From: DATKEJ01 sp963768715
GTDB taxonomy: Bacteria > Bacteroidota > Rhodothermia > Rhodothermales > DATKEJ01
Assembly (NCBI GenBank): GCA_963768715.1
Contig: CAVYJC010000009.1
Coordinates: forward strand, 124,001 to 188,000
DNA length: 64,000 nucleotides
Reading direction: 5' to 3'
Below, in pieces: positions 17,188 through 28,032 of this stretch (its first letter is position 1; each line of letters begins with the position of its first letter). The notes under the pieces were generated by a model that saw only the letters and a program-made list of their open reading frames with translations, ran no database searches and had not been told where the DNA came from. A program made the position numbers and the translations under genes.

Positions 17188-20100
17188 CTATTTCGCCAGA
17201 AGCATCGTTCGCGTCTGAACATGTCCGGCGTAGCGAACCACGGCGAGATAAACGCCGGAGCTGAGTGCCGTCCCGTCGAACGCCGCTCGATGCCAACCGG
17301 CATCCCTTGAGCCATCCTCGAGTCGGGCGACCTCGATCCCCAGGGCATTGTAGACCGACACGGTCACGTGGCCGGCCTCCGGCAGGCCATACTGGATGAT
17401 CGTCACCGGATTGAACGGGTTCGGATAGTTCTGATCCAGCGAGAGCGTTTCAGGAATCTCGGCGCCGGCAAAATCGCCCTTACCGGCGGCGGATGAAACG
17501 ATAACCGACGAATCGTGATTGAGGCTCGAGTTATACGTTGCCCCGGCCCTCTCGATGTTGGTAACGTTAAAGGTCACCGAACTTGTATTCGGTTTGAAGC
17601 CCTTACTGACGTCACAAGTCCCCGATCCGTTGGTCGTGCAGTTGTCGCTGCCACTGCCTCCATTACTCCAACTGCCAGTGACGAGGGCGCCCGAAGCAGG
17701 CGAGTGTGAGGCATCGTGCACCAGAATCGTGACGGTTGCCGTCCACTTCTTGCCTCCCGAGGAGACTCCGGTGAGCGACCCTACGTGGAGTTCATCCGGC
17801 GTATCCGTGTGAATCATTTCCACGTTGGAATAAGCCGTGCCGCCGGCATTGAATGCACCAACCCTGTAATAGTAGTCGGTGGCCCCGGTGAGCCCATTGT
17901 CCTGATAGCTCGTCTCATCCGCTGCGAGGTTCGCGATGGTCGAGAAGCTGGAACCGTCGGGCGAGCGCTGCACGCGATACCCGGTCTCCGTGGCGACGTC
18001 GCCCCAACTGAGGTCTGCCGACGAGGCGCCCGTCGCGGATGCACTCAGCGTGGGTGCGGCCGGCTTGGGGTCTGTCGATACCTCCGTGCGGATGTACATG
18101 TGGTCGATCGAGAGCTGATCAAGCGAACGGTGCCCCTGGGTGCGATCCGTGTCGACCACCCTTACGAACACCGTATCACTTGCCGGCGAGCCAAGTACAA
18201 ACGACCGATACGAATCGTCGTCAGTCCCCCCGGCGACCGTGAACATGAACTGATAGCTCGATCCGTTCTCAGAGATAATAGAAGTCGAATTCGTCACCGT
18301 CGGTCGACGTGCTGCTCCAGGTGTTCGCAAAGAACGTAGCCGGAACGTCGGCTCGGATCGGAATCGTATAGCGAACCTCCAGCCGGCTCGTTCTCTTGCT
18401 GGGCTTGCCATTGGATTCCGACTCCGTGATTACCTCGGCTCCGTTCCCATTCGACTGGGTGTTTGTGTAGTTGCCGCTGGTCGAGCCATACGTAACCTGC
18501 TCCGATATTGCTACGTGATCCTCTGTCGCCTGGATACTTGTGCGCGCAGAATCCACGTTGGAGTACCCTGAATTACCGCCGTCGCCGGTGGCATACGATC
18601 TGTAGTAATAGGTGGTCCCTGCGGAAAGTCCCGAATTGTCGAACGAATTGGCACCTACGCCGAGCGACGCGACCTCACTCCAACCCGAAACTCCATTCGA
18701 GGAGCGATCGACTTTGTAGCCCGTTTCGTTCGTCGCATTGTCGGTCCACTGCACGTGAACGGTCGAACTCGAAACGCCTGTCGCAACGAGATCGGTCGGA
18801 TCGGCCGGCGGCGGAACCGGTGCGGTGACGGATACATAATTGGTCTTCGTCGCAACATCAGACCCGTATGTATTTGTGGCTGTAAGCGACACGGTGTAGT
18901 TCCCGGCACTCGCGTAGGAGTGCGAGGGATTACGCTGCGTGGAACTGCCGCCGTCCCCGAAATTCCAACTCCAGGACGTAGGCCCGGCCGTCGACTGATC
19001 AGTAGAAGCTGACGTTGAGCGGCGCCACGCCCGAGAGCGGTGTCCCAGAAAAATCTGCCGTTGGAGGGTTCGTGTTCGATGACTGTGGTACACCGAACTC
19101 GCAGATCCACACGCCCCAGTCGGCCCAGACGCCGGGATATCCATATTGCTCCATGCCCCAGAAGGTGTCTGAGACCGGATCAACGACCAGCGCAGCATAG
19201 TCGCCTGAACGCTTATTTCCTGTCGGATCGAGCGCCGTGGAGCCATTGGTGCACACCATCTCGTTGCCGTCGAACGTCCCCGAGGCCGTTGCACGCTCCC
19301 CCGCACTCTGCGCTACAACCCCGACAGACGGAAAGTCGGTCGTCGACGAGAACATGAAACTCATCCCGATGTCCCCGGCCGCGTTCAGCGCGATACTGGG
19401 CATCCAGCGAAATTTGCCGTCGTTGGGTGCGTACAGACCCTGTTGCCACTTCGACCAGTTCCCTCCCGATGAGCGGGCTTCATACCAGGCGACGCCCGCA
19501 CGATCACTGCCCGCATTAACGGTCTGCGAAAACACCATCGCCTCATAAGAACCGAAGTTTCGCATCTGGGCCCTGTTCATCAGCCGGCTGTCCAGCGACT
19601 CGACCTTCCAGGTCGCCGGCTGGACGATGCACTGGCCGCGGGAGGCGGTGCATACAGTTCGGTCAACGGATGTAAAATTGATCGAGTTGATGAACTGAAT
19701 GTTCATCGTCTGGGTCGAATAGTTGATGTTCTGCATTTCGTAGACATTGGCGGTCGAGCTTCCCGAGAATCCAACGAACAGAGGATTCCTCGAAGGCATC
19801 GAACCGTCCATGTCGACGGGCAAATACCCGTAGGGGTACCCGACTTGATACAAGAGATCAACCGACTGCCCGGCATACAGTGCCTGCTTATTGATCGCGC
19901 CGAACATGGTGCCATTGAATGAGGCACCAAACATGTGCGCCGTCACGACCAGGTGGTCGGGCGTCAGCCCGAGCTTCGGGTAGTCAGGCAGCACGCTGCC
20001 AAACGAAAAGACGTAGTCATGCCATGCGCCGAGCGGATCGGCTGTGGCAGAGGCAGCGACGCAGAGCAGGTTGTTCGTGAAGTGCGTGAGGAGGGCGATC

Positions 20101-20661
20101 CATCGATCAGCCGCCTCGTCGTAAAGAATAATTGGGTCGCCGTTGCTTCCACCATAACAGTTCGTGCCGTACCAGATGGCATCGGCGCGCACGGTTCCTC
20201 CGCCGGATGCGATCGATCCATCCTTGTTGAAAATGGTGATGCTCGAGTTAACGGCCAGCATGATGTGGTTCGGACCGACGTCTCCCGAAGGGTCTGCCGG
20301 CGTCCAGTTGTCATGATTGTGAGAGGGCCTGGAAGCTCACGCCAGTCGTCAGTGGACCGTTGGCCACAAAATCCTGCACGGCTGCGGCCGCCTCTCCCTT
20401 ACCGACGGTTTCTTCGAGCTCTGTTTCCACACCCTCCTCGCCGCCAATCGGGCGCCAAGGTTGGTTCGGGATGGCGATAAACTCATCTGCCCTGCCGCTC
20501 TTCCGTATCTCGGCCATGGATGAACGAAGGGAATTCAGACGTTTGTACTGTGCGTGAAAGTTTCCTTTTTGGAAGGGCTGTGCACTCACCGGAGAAGAAG
20601 GAAGTATCCAGAGTGCTGCGAGAACAAGACTCGCGACGGCTAGTGTGTAGCGGCTTTTCAT
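17188..20661 (-). pseudogene. T9SS-secreted multidomain protein (PKD, FN3), interrupted by three +1 frameshifts
   Basis: Large secreted protein (about 1157 codons) split over three reading frames. Piece 1 (20661-20311) has signal peptide SLVLAALWILPSSPVSA. Piece 2 (to 18999) has DVGPNHIMLAVNSSITIF and a beta-rich domain. Piece 3 (to 18269) has a PKD domain (WSWNFGDGGSSTQRNPSHSY) and an FN3 domain. Piece 4 (to 17188) has a second FN3, an Ig-like domain and the T9SS sorting domain (NYPNPFNPVT ... MLLAK). Homology runs straight across each break: PLNVSF continues as DQSTAGPTSWSW, and EFDFYY continues as ENGSSYQF. Each break is a +1 shift with TGA at the junction (20311-20313, 18999-19001, 18269-18271). 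Pseudogene, assembly error or recoding cannot be separated here. Confidence 0.85.
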
Positions 20662-21307
20662 GACTGCGTGTTCATTCGGTTGATAGACAGGTGTTCATGA
20701 CACCTTGAACGAAGCACGACACGCCTCCTCCAACGAAATGAGACCTTTTCAGCCACGAGCGTCATCGCCGGTCCCAACTGCCTCCTTTCCGCGCACGAAC
20801 TCGGGCCTCTTCCGACCGTGCAATCACCCCCGGGGCGAGGGTATCGAGCCTCCAGTTATCTTGCAGGATACTATTGCTTCAGACTATGAAACAAGCGGTG
20901 TTGATGGGACGAAGAACTGGATAAGTTGGAAATAGATTGAAGAGATTAGGAAGCGGTGGGACCCCGGGGAGTCGGGCGACTCCCCGGGGGCGATCTCGAG
21001 GGCGTGAATTCGCGGACACCCTTCGAGCTCTTATGGCTGCCCATCGCTCCGTGCCCATCTCCAAGGTCAGTCGTAATCAAAGCACCGAGCTAGCGAGAAT
21101 CGGGAACCTCCTACCGATCCTCCCCGTGACTGACGATGCAATGATCGGCAATCCCTGATCCCGAATCTTGAGGGGGACCTTAGATTTCCGTGAGGTTTCT
21201 CTGAGGAATGTCGGAGGAATCCGTGTTTCTCGTGTGATTCCAGTCTGCAGCGCCTAATTTCGCAGGAAGAAAACCAATTTGCGATCAGAACCGATCGCTG
21301 AGAGATT
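20662..21307. other. 646-base divergent intergenic region
   Basis: Lies between the starts of the broken T9SS gene (minus) and the broken regulator (plus). No supported gene. It contains a strong 13-bp inverted repeat (20962-20989). TTGCAG near 20864 followed by TATGAA at 18 bases is a weak promoter-like pair pointing toward the regulator. A purine-rich tract at 20920-20955 precedes the hairpin. Confidence 0.5.
20962..20989. repeat. G+C-rich perfect inverted repeat
   Basis: 13-base arms (20962-20974 and 20977-20989) separated by GG; the outer eight bases CCCCGGGG are themselves palindromic. There is no T-run, so it is not an ordinary terminator. It could be an operator or an RNA structure in the long leader of the regulator gene. 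Confidence 0.6.
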
Positions 21308-23490
21308 TTGTCGAATCGGCTCGAACAAGATGAGTTGATCGGGGGCTTCATGGTCGGCGACTGGCTGGCCGAACCCATGCGTAACCGCGTCTCAAACGAC
21401 GGCGGAGGCATCCAGGTGGAGCCCAAGGTCATGGGTGTTCTCATGTGTCTCGCCCGGCATGCGGGCAGGACCGTTACCAAGGACACCTTCTTTGAGGAGG
21501 TCTGGGAAGACACCGTCGTTTCCGAAGATGTCCTCTCGCGCTGCATCTCCGAGCTTCGCAGGGTACTTCAAGACGATGCGCGGGAGCCGCGATTCATCGA
21601 GACGATCCGCAAGACGGGATACCGTCTGATCGCCAAGGTCGGCCGCTACCATCCGGACGAGGAACACGCCACCGAAACACTGTCTCCCGCATCGACGGGT
21701 CGGTCACGCAAGTGCCGACGCCTCGTCCGTTGCCTTCGTCGGGAGGCCGCACCATCACAAGGCTGGCCATTGGACTCGTCGTTTTCGGGAGCATCGCGCT
21801 CGCCTCGATCGTCATCTACCAAACGTTCTCGGAAAGGTCGCCCGTTCCGCACTTCGCCGGTCCGCTCGAGACGGTTCCGTATACAAGTTATCGCGGCCTC
21901 GAATTGGACCCGGCCCTTTCGCCGAGCGGTGACCAGGTTGCGTTCGCATGGGACGATGAACTAAGTGCCGATTTCGACATCTACCTGAAACAAACCGGCG
22001 CTGAGTCACCCCTCCGATTGACCGACAGCGAAGCGAGCGAGCGATTCCCATCGTGGGCTCCAGACGGCCTGCACCTCGCCTTCGTCCGCTCCACAGAAAT
22101 GAGTGATGCAGTTTTCACCATTCCGTCGATTGGGGGGAAAGAACGAAAGCTCGTCGATTTTGGGCCGCGTCGGATCCTGGGAATTTCGTGGGCGCCGGAG
22201 GGTGACATGATGGCCGTTTCGGCACAGGCGGAGGTGGGCGGCGCTGCCGCACTTTATCTCGTACGCACCGACAGCACCGGTTTCACCCAGTTGACTGACC
22301 CACCCATTACGCACCTCGGCGACATCGATCCCAATTTTTCACCCGACGGACAATGGCTGGCCTTTGTTCGAAGTCTTTCCGCCGATGTCCAAGACGTCTA
22401 TGTCATGTCGATGCAGTCCAGAGAGGTGCGAGCGGTAACCGCCGACAGTGTCACTGTAACGGGACTCGACTGGACTCCCGACGGGCGAAGCATCGTTTTC
22501 GCTTCGTTCAGAGGATTCATGTCGAGCCTCTGGAAGGCATCGCTCCAGGGTGGCGAACCGGAGTGGGTTGTTACGGCCAGCCTTGGAAATGAACTGGAAC
22601 ACCCCTCTCTGGCTCGGCTGAGCGATCGCTTAACGTATGTCCGCCGCTCCCGCAACATGAATGTTTGGAAGCTGACCGGATTGCAAAATGGCAGGCCCGA
22701 AGCGAATCCCGTGGTATTTACTACAGGGTGGGACTCATATCCCGAACTCTCCCCAACCGGCGGTCGCCTGGCATTCGTGTCCGATCAAACCGGCCGGCCG
22801 GAGCTTTGGGTGAGCGACATTCAGGGCCGTAATCTGGTCCAGCTGACCGACCGGGAGGGTAGGCCTCTGACGTCGAGCTGGTCACCAGACGGATCGACGC
22901 TCGCTTTCACCCTTCGCCGGACCGGACAAGCCGATATTTACCTTATCGATTCCGAAGGGGGTAACCCCAGACAGGTGACACGATCGGCTGCTGAGGATCT
23001 ATATCCGCACTGGTCGGGCGATGGGCGCTGGGTGGTCTTCTCTTCCGACAGAACGGGTCGCTGGGAGTTGTGGCGATCACACGTCGACGCTTCGGCGACG
23101 GAGCCGATGACTAGTACCGGAGCGGTTTTCGGAATACCTGATCATAGCGGCCGATTCGTCTATTTGGTGAAGCCGGGCCGGAAAGGCATTTGGCGACTGC
23201 CGATGGACGTTCCTTCGGGAAAAGAGGAACTGATCGTTGAGGACCTGGCCATCGAAGACCTTGCCAACTGGTCGCTCACGCGAGACGGCATCTATTACAT
23301 CCGTCGCGACAACCTGAACGCAAAGATCGCGTTCCATGCGTTCGACACGAACCAGACGACCGACATCTACGATCCCCAGGTGATCCCTCGTGGTCCGGCT
23401 TTCACAGCGAGCGCAAATGGACGTGTCATATCCTACACTCAGGTAGATGAGGACGCCGGTGATATCCAGATGGTCGACTCATTCGAATGA
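21308..23490 (+). pseudogene. winged-helix/TolB-like beta-propeller regulator, frameshifted
   Basis: ToxR/CadC-like membrane regulator: a cytoplasmic OmpR-type winged helix (residues ~15-110; VEPKVMGVLMCLARHAG, RCISELRRVLQDDAREPRFI), a membrane segment (IGLVVFGSIALASIVIY), then extracytoplasmic PD40/TolB-like propeller repeats (FSPDGQWLAFVRSLSADVQD, SWSPDGSTLAF and similar). The winged helix is in the frame 21308-21964 and the propeller in the frame ending at 23490; the shift (-1 or +2 direction) lies near 21690-21710 in the linker. The paralogue at 33010-35202 is one continuous gene, so a single frame is expected. Both paralogues appear to start with TTG. The shift would uncouple the DNA-binding and sensor halves. 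Confidence 0.85.
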
Positions 23491-23626
23491 GGTACAACTT
23501 CGACCAGCCCAGTTGGAATACCGCCCATAACTCGGCTGCAACTTCGGTAGTCTATCCGCGTTTATTTGCGCGCATTTATTAGTGATGCCGCCATGCACTG
23601 AGCGCTACTGCGGCAGGCGAACTACA

Positions 23627-24798
23627 ATGAACGATCCGGCAGTACCGGGGACATTTGGATTCTGGATTCGTATCGTCGGGTCGATCCTCTACCTGACGCT
23701 GGGAGTCCAACGCCTGGGGTTGGCCCAGGACTCGTCTGCAGTCGCAGACTCGCTCCTTCTCCTGGAACTCCAGCAGGAAATGGCCCAGCCGGCACAGGCT
23801 CCCCAACCGCAGGCTCGCGCATCCAAGGTTAATCTGAATCCCGACATCAGCCTCATCGGAGATTTGCGGACCTGGTGGCAGAGCGAGGGCGACCGGAACG
23901 TGGACATGGAGGTGCACGAGGTCGAGACGGCGCTGAGGTCCGTCGTCGATCCCTACGCACGAGCTGACGTCTTTCTGTCGATGGGGCACAACAACGGCGA
24001 GTTCGCATTCGAGGTAGAGGAGGCTTACGTAACCAGTCTTGCCCTCCCCTACCGCCTCCAGGCGCGAGCGGGCAAATTCCGGAATACTTTCGGCCGCATA
24101 AACCGCATTCATCCCCACGCTCTGCCTTTTCCCGACGTACCGGCTGTTTACGCGAACTTTCTCGGTGAAGAGGGGCTCAACGACCAGGGTGATCTCGCTG
24201 AGCTGGCTCCTTCCCAACAGATCGTTCTTTCAGGAACTCACCGTAGAAGCAACCCGCGGACCCGCGGAGCAATGAAAGTTTCGCAACTAGCTCAGGCAAC
24301 CGCCTGCTTTACACCGGGCATTTGAAGAATTTCTGGGACCTGACGGAGAACGCCACGTTCGAGCTTGGCCTGAGCGGTGTCATCGGACCAAATGACCTTG
24401 ACGAGACCACGACCCTCGGGGGTGTCGATCTCACGTACAAGTGGAAGCCATTGCGTCAGAACACCTATCGGTCGCTGACGCTGCAGGCGGAAGGTATCGT
24501 GAGCAATCGGTCACTGCCGGATGGCTCGTCGATCACGGCGTCCGGTTTCTACGCGCTCGCGGTGTACCAGTTGAGCCAGCGATGGCACGGCGTGTTGCGG
24601 TATGACTTCTCCGATCGTCCAGACAATAACGCTTGGAATGAAACCGGGCTAGCAGGCTTCCTCGGCTGGTACGCCACGGAATTCCAGAAAATCGAGTTCG
24701 GACTAAAGACGGCAACCGGCGATCATTTTGACCGTACGTATCAGGCACTGGCCCGGTTGATCTTCGTAATCGGAAGCCACGGCGCCCATCAATATTGA
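23627..24798 (+). pseudogene. outer-membrane porin-like protein upstream of metal ABC genes, two +1 frameshifts
   Basis: Signal peptide (FWIRIVGSILYLTLGVQRLGLAQ) followed by a beta-barrel-type protein of the sort found with Bacteroidota zinc-uptake loci. The first frame runs to 24190 (VYANFLGEEGLNDQG). It continues in a second frame as SLSWLLPNRSFFQELTVEAT up to GPAEQ, where TGA 24273-24275 intervenes. A third frame resumes with ESFATSSGNRLLYTGHLKNF and ends at 24798. Dropping one base near 24191 and the T at 24273 restores one protein. It ends 20 bases before the substrate-binding protein, so it belongs to that operon. The zinc link rests on context and recalled family associations. Confidence 0.75.
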
Positions 24799-24818
24799 GC
24801 CACACTAACATCGCAAAG

Positions 24819-25748
24819 ATGCAATCACTGCCTCGATTCACGGCTTTCGTTCTGACATGTCTCGTCCTTTCATCCGGGATTGTCGTCGGACAGAGCCGAC
24901 TCGATGTCGTCACGACCTTGCCTGATCTGGCGGACATCACGAAGACGATCGGGGGCGACGCCGTATCGGTGACCTCCATCGCGACCGGATACCAGAACCC
25001 CCATTTCGTCGATCCCAAGCCGAGCCAGATCCTGAAGCTGACACGGGCCGATATGTTCGTAACCGTGGGCCTTGACCTCGAAATCGGCTGGGTGCCGCCA
25101 TTGCTCAACAGTGCCCGAAACTCCGACATCATGAAGGGCGGGCAGGGCTACGTCGATGCTTCGATAGGCATAAACCTGCTTCAGGTTCCGTCAAGCGTGA
25201 GCCGTGAGCAAGGGGACATACACGTATACGGGAATCCGCACTACTGGCTCGACCCCGACAACGGTCGCATCATCGCAAAGAACATTGCAGACGCGTTGAC
25301 GAGACTCAGACCAACCCAGGCCGGCATGTTCGCAGCGAACCTGGAGAGTTTCAACGAGGAGCTCGACCGCAGGATGGTGGACTGGAAGCGGCAGCTTCTG
25401 CCCTTCAAGAACACCGAGGTTATCGCTTATCACAACCAGTGGCCGTATTTCGAGGAAGCGTTCGGATTGAAGATCGCGGAGTTCCTGGAGCCCAAGCCCG
25501 GGATTCCGCCGACGCCCTCGCAACTGGCCAAGATTATTCGGCTGATGACGACAAGGAAGATTCATGTCATCATTATCTCGCCGTACTACCAGAGGGATTC
25601 AGCCGATCTTGTGGCAAGGAAGGTCGGCGGCGAAGTGGTTGAACTCGGGACCTCGGTCGGCGCCTTTCCGGAGATCAAGTCCTATTTCGATCTTTTCGAC
25701 TACAACGTGAGCACCATCACCAAGGTGCTCGCACAGTCGTCTCAGTGA
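24819..25748 (+). CDS. metal (zinc/manganese-type) ABC transporter substrate-binding protein
   Basis: Periplasmic cluster A-I metal-binding protein of the ZnuA/TroA family, 309 residues. Signal peptide FTAFVLTCLVLSSGIVVGQ; mature start LDVVTTLPDLADITKTIGGD is typical. Likely metal ligands are His in NPHFVDPKPSQI, His in GNPHYWLDPDNG, His in AYHNQWPYFEEAFGL, and the acidic end region. There is no His-rich loop, so the metal could be zinc or manganese. ATG 24819 is chosen because it begins the signal peptide; a TTG at 24795 overlaps the porin-like stop. It is followed 15 bases later by the permease. Confidence 0.9.
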   Translation: MQSLPRFTAFVLTCLVLSSGIVVGQSRLDVVTTLPDLADITKTIGGDAVSVTSIATGYQNPHFVDPKPSQILKLTRADMFVTVGLDLEIGWVPPLLNSARNSDIMKGGQGYVDASIGINLLQVPSSVSREQGDIHVYGNPHYWLDPDNGRIIAKNIADALTRLRPTQAGMFAANLESFNEELDRRMVDWKRQLLPFKNTEVIAYHNQWPYFEEAFGLKIAEFLEPKPGIPPTPSQLAKIIRLMTTRKIHVIIISPYYQRDSADLVARKVGGEVVELGTSVGAFPEIKSYFDLFDYNVSTITKVLAQSSQ

Positions 25749-25763
25749 AACACCTTTCAATCG

Positions 25764-26579
25764 ATGTTGGAATTTCTTCAGCTGGACTTTGTGTGGAATG
25801 CCCTGGCCATTTGCGTCGTCATCGGCCTCCTCCTGTCCTATCTCGGGGTGCACGTAGTTGGACGCGGCATCGTCTTCGTGGATCTGGCGCTGGGTCAAAT
25901 CTCCATGCTGGGCGTCGCCTTCGCCAAGTTCATAGATAGTGATCCGACGGTCATCTCGATCGCGTTCACACTGGTGGGCGCATTCCTCCTGTCGCTGATC
26001 AAAGTGAAGGACACGCGGCTGAAGCAGGAGGCAATCATCGGGATCATCTATGCTGTTGCCTCGGCGGCGACCGTACTGTTCATCTCCAAGGCTGCCCACG
26101 GAGACGCCGACATATCTGAAGTATTGTTCGGCAGCTTCTTCACGGTAACCAATAGCCAAATCCTCCAGACGGTCATCGTGTTCGGCGCGATCGCACTGCT
26201 TCATGTCGTATTTCGCAAACGCTTCTTCGAGTTAACCGATTGGTACCGGAAAGATCAGGTCCACGAAATCGGTCTGTTCGATCCGTGGAATTTCCTGTTC
26301 TACCTCGGGCTTGGCCTCGCCATCGTGCTGGCCGTTCGGGTCGGAGGCGTTATCCCGGTCTTTTCCTTCCTGGTCGTTCCGCCGGTTGCCGGTCTGCTCA
26401 TTGCAGCGCGTCGTTCGATCGTCCTGGCCCTCGCCATCGTGATCAGCGTGCTTGGAAGCGTGCTTGGTATTTACTTCTCCCTGTCGTTCGATTTCCCCGT
26501 GGGATCGTCGGTGGTCGCCATGCTCGGAGTGCTGTTTGCGATTGCGGCCGGAATCCGAGGCGTAAGAAAGGCCAGGTAG
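25764..26579 (+). CDS. metal ABC transporter permease (ZnuB/TroC family)
   Basis: Inner-membrane channel subunit, 271 residues with about eight hydrophobic segments (NALAICVVIGLLLSYLGVHV, ISIAFTLVGAFLLSLI, IGIIYAVASAATVLFIS and others). VGRGIVFVDLALGQISMLGV matches the conserved first loop of ABC-3 permeases, and GGVIPVFSFLVVPPVAGLLI the C-terminal signature. It needs an ATPase subunit, which is absent: the gene is 15 bases after the binding protein and is followed by a convergent oxidoreductase. The ATPase may be encoded elsewhere. Confidence 0.92.
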   Translation: MLEFLQLDFVWNALAICVVIGLLLSYLGVHVVGRGIVFVDLALGQISMLGVAFAKFIDSDPTVISIAFTLVGAFLLSLIKVKDTRLKQEAIIGIIYAVASAATVLFISKAAHGDADISEVLFGSFFTVTNSQILQTVIVFGAIALLHVVFRKRFFELTDWYRKDQVHEIGLFDPWNFLFYLGLGLAIVLAVRVGGVIPVFSFLVVPPVAGLLIAARRSIVLALAIVISVLGSVLGIYFSLSFDFPVGSSVVAMLGVLFAIAAGIRGVRKAR

Positions 26580-26731
26580 GTCACCTGGTCCAAGGTCCGA
26601 GAGCTTGCCCCGAACACGCGAGCAGTGCAAATGGAAAATTGACACGTTTGTTCATGAGCGTGGAGGGGTCCGAGCCGAAGTCGGTTATTCCCAAGGCTGG
26701 GGTGCGACGCCGATGTGAAGCGCGGACTGCG

Positions 26732-27712
26732 TCATTCGAATGGGTACGACAGTCCGATCTGTCGTCTGATCTCATCCATCAGCGCGGCGTTAGAGATAGT
26801 ATCCGCGTGTGACATGGCGGCGCTTTCCACGCGTCCGGCGCGTATGCAGCGTGCCGCTTCCTCGATCTGATACTCGAAGCCGTTCCGGACTGGTTTCCTT
26901 GTTGTTCTCGTCACCTCCCCGTCACTGAGCAAGGTGGCCGTATCGGCGCCCCAGAATGGTTCATCAATCCGAATCCGACCGTTCGTCCCGTAGACGGTGA
27001 GCTCATCCACCATGTTTGCTCGGAATCCACACGTGAACTGAGCCAGCCCGCCTTGTCCGTAATCGAGCGTTGCGCATACGATCTCGTCCACGCCGGTCTC
27101 GCCGATGTACCCAAGGGCAGCAACGCGATCCGGATTCCGACCGAAGGCCCACTGAGACAGCGCGATGTTATATACGCCCAGGTCGAGGAGCGCCCCGCCT
27201 GCCAGATCGATATTGAGCAGGCGGTCCTCAGGATTTCTGTTCTCCAATAAGAAGGAGAAGGAGGAGTTGACTTGCCGCACTTCTCCAATCCTGCCCTCGC
27301 GGATCCATGTCCCTGCCAATCGATAGATCGGCAGGAAGCGCGACCAAAGTGCCTCCAGCAGGAACAGCCCCCTATCCCGAGCCCGTCCGACCATGTCTGC
27401 GGCCTGCGATTCATTCACGGCGAGGGGTTTTTCGCAGAGGACGTGTTTCCCCGCTTCGAGGCACAGCATGACGTTCTCGAAGTGATACCGGTGAGGCGTG
27501 GCGACATAAACGATGTCGACCTGCGGGTCGGCCGCCAGATCTTCATACCCTTCGTAGGCCGTCTCACCTCCCCACTTCTGACGGAATGCCTCGCTGCGCT
27601 CCCGACTGCGAGAGGCCACCGCGTGGAGGTGCGTGCCGTCAACTGCGTCGAGTGCTTCGGCAAACCTGTGGGCAATCCTGCCCGGACCGATAATTCCCCA
27701 TTGAATGGTCAC
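26732..27712 (-). CDS. Gfo/Idh/MocA family oxidoreductase
   Basis: NAD(P)-dependent sugar or cyclitol dehydrogenase, 326 residues. The Rossmann start WGIIGPGRIAHRFAEAL has the glycine pattern, VYVATPHRYHFENVMLCLEA follows, and EKPLAVNESQA supplies the catalytic-Lys motif (EKP). The C-terminal beta-sheet domain includes GGALLDLGVYNIALSQWAFG with the conserved Asp and Tyr. Resembles dimeric dihydrodiol / glucose-fructose oxidoreductase-type proteins. Its start overlaps the end of the small membrane protein gene by four bases, so they are co-translated. Substrate not determined. Confidence 0.92.
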   Translation of the reverse strand: MTIQWGIIGPGRIAHRFAEALDAVDGTHLHAVASRSRERSEAFRQKWGGETAYEGYEDLAADPQVDIVYVATPHRYHFENVMLCLEAGKHVLCEKPLAVNESQAADMVGRARDRGLFLLEALWSRFLPIYRLAGTWIREGRIGEVRQVNSSFSFLLENRNPEDRLLNIDLAGGALLDLGVYNIALSQWAFGRNPDRVAALGYIGETGVDEIVCATLDYGQGGLAQFTCGFRANMVDELTVYGTNGRIRIDEPFWGADTATLLSDGEVTRTTRKPVRNGFEYQIEEAARCIRAGRVESAAMSHADTISNAALMDEIRRQIGLSYPFE

Positions 27713-27975
27713 GACAAGCCTTCATCTTCAGTTGACCCTTTGCGGCTATTGCGGCGGAACGGACCACTGAACCTCAACATCATCACAATGCTCACGCAAA
27801 CCAGGTAGGTCGCAAGATAGCACCATTCGGCGGGGCCCGAGTGGCCGATCGATTCGATGCCGAAGGTGGCTTCGATCCAGGACCAAAGGGGGAGGATCAG
27901 GATGGTCACGAACACGGCCACCGGCGCGAGAATTATCGCAACGCCGATCACCTTCATTATCCGGCCGATCGTCAA
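27709..27975 (-). CDS. small two-TM membrane protein, unknown function
   Basis: 88 residues with two hydrophobic stretches (VIGVAIILAPVAVFVTILIL and CYLATYLVCVSIVMMLRF) and a basic, hydrophilic C-terminus. I recognise no family. Its stop overlaps the ATG of the Gfo/Idh/MocA gene by four bases, supporting that it is a real coupled gene. Its first bases lie next to the 61-bp repeat copy at 27972-28032. An internal ATG at 27957 is an equally possible start. Confidence 0.65.
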   Translation of the reverse strand: MTIGRIMKVIGVAIILAPVAVFVTILILPLWSWIEATFGIESIGHSGPAEWCYLATYLVCVSIVMMLRFSGPFRRNSRKGSTEDEGLS

Positions 27976-28032
27976 GTTTGGTGTTTCAAGCCCCGCCTGC
28001 GCGGGGCCAAGGTTTGGTGTTTGAAGTTATTC
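27972..28032. repeat. 61-bp direct repeat, copy 1
   Basis: Matches 32713-32773 at 59 of 61 positions by eye, same orientation, 4741 bases apart. It contains the inverted repeat GCCCCGC/GCGGGGC and two copies of a TTGGTGTTTsAAG unit around it, like a REP element. Confidence 0.9.

Noticed and set aside
17188..24798. Stop-codon reassignment (UGA as sense codon)
   Set aside because: UGA ends many intact genes here normally, and at the junctions reading through UGA in the same frame does not continue the homologous protein; a +1 shift is required.
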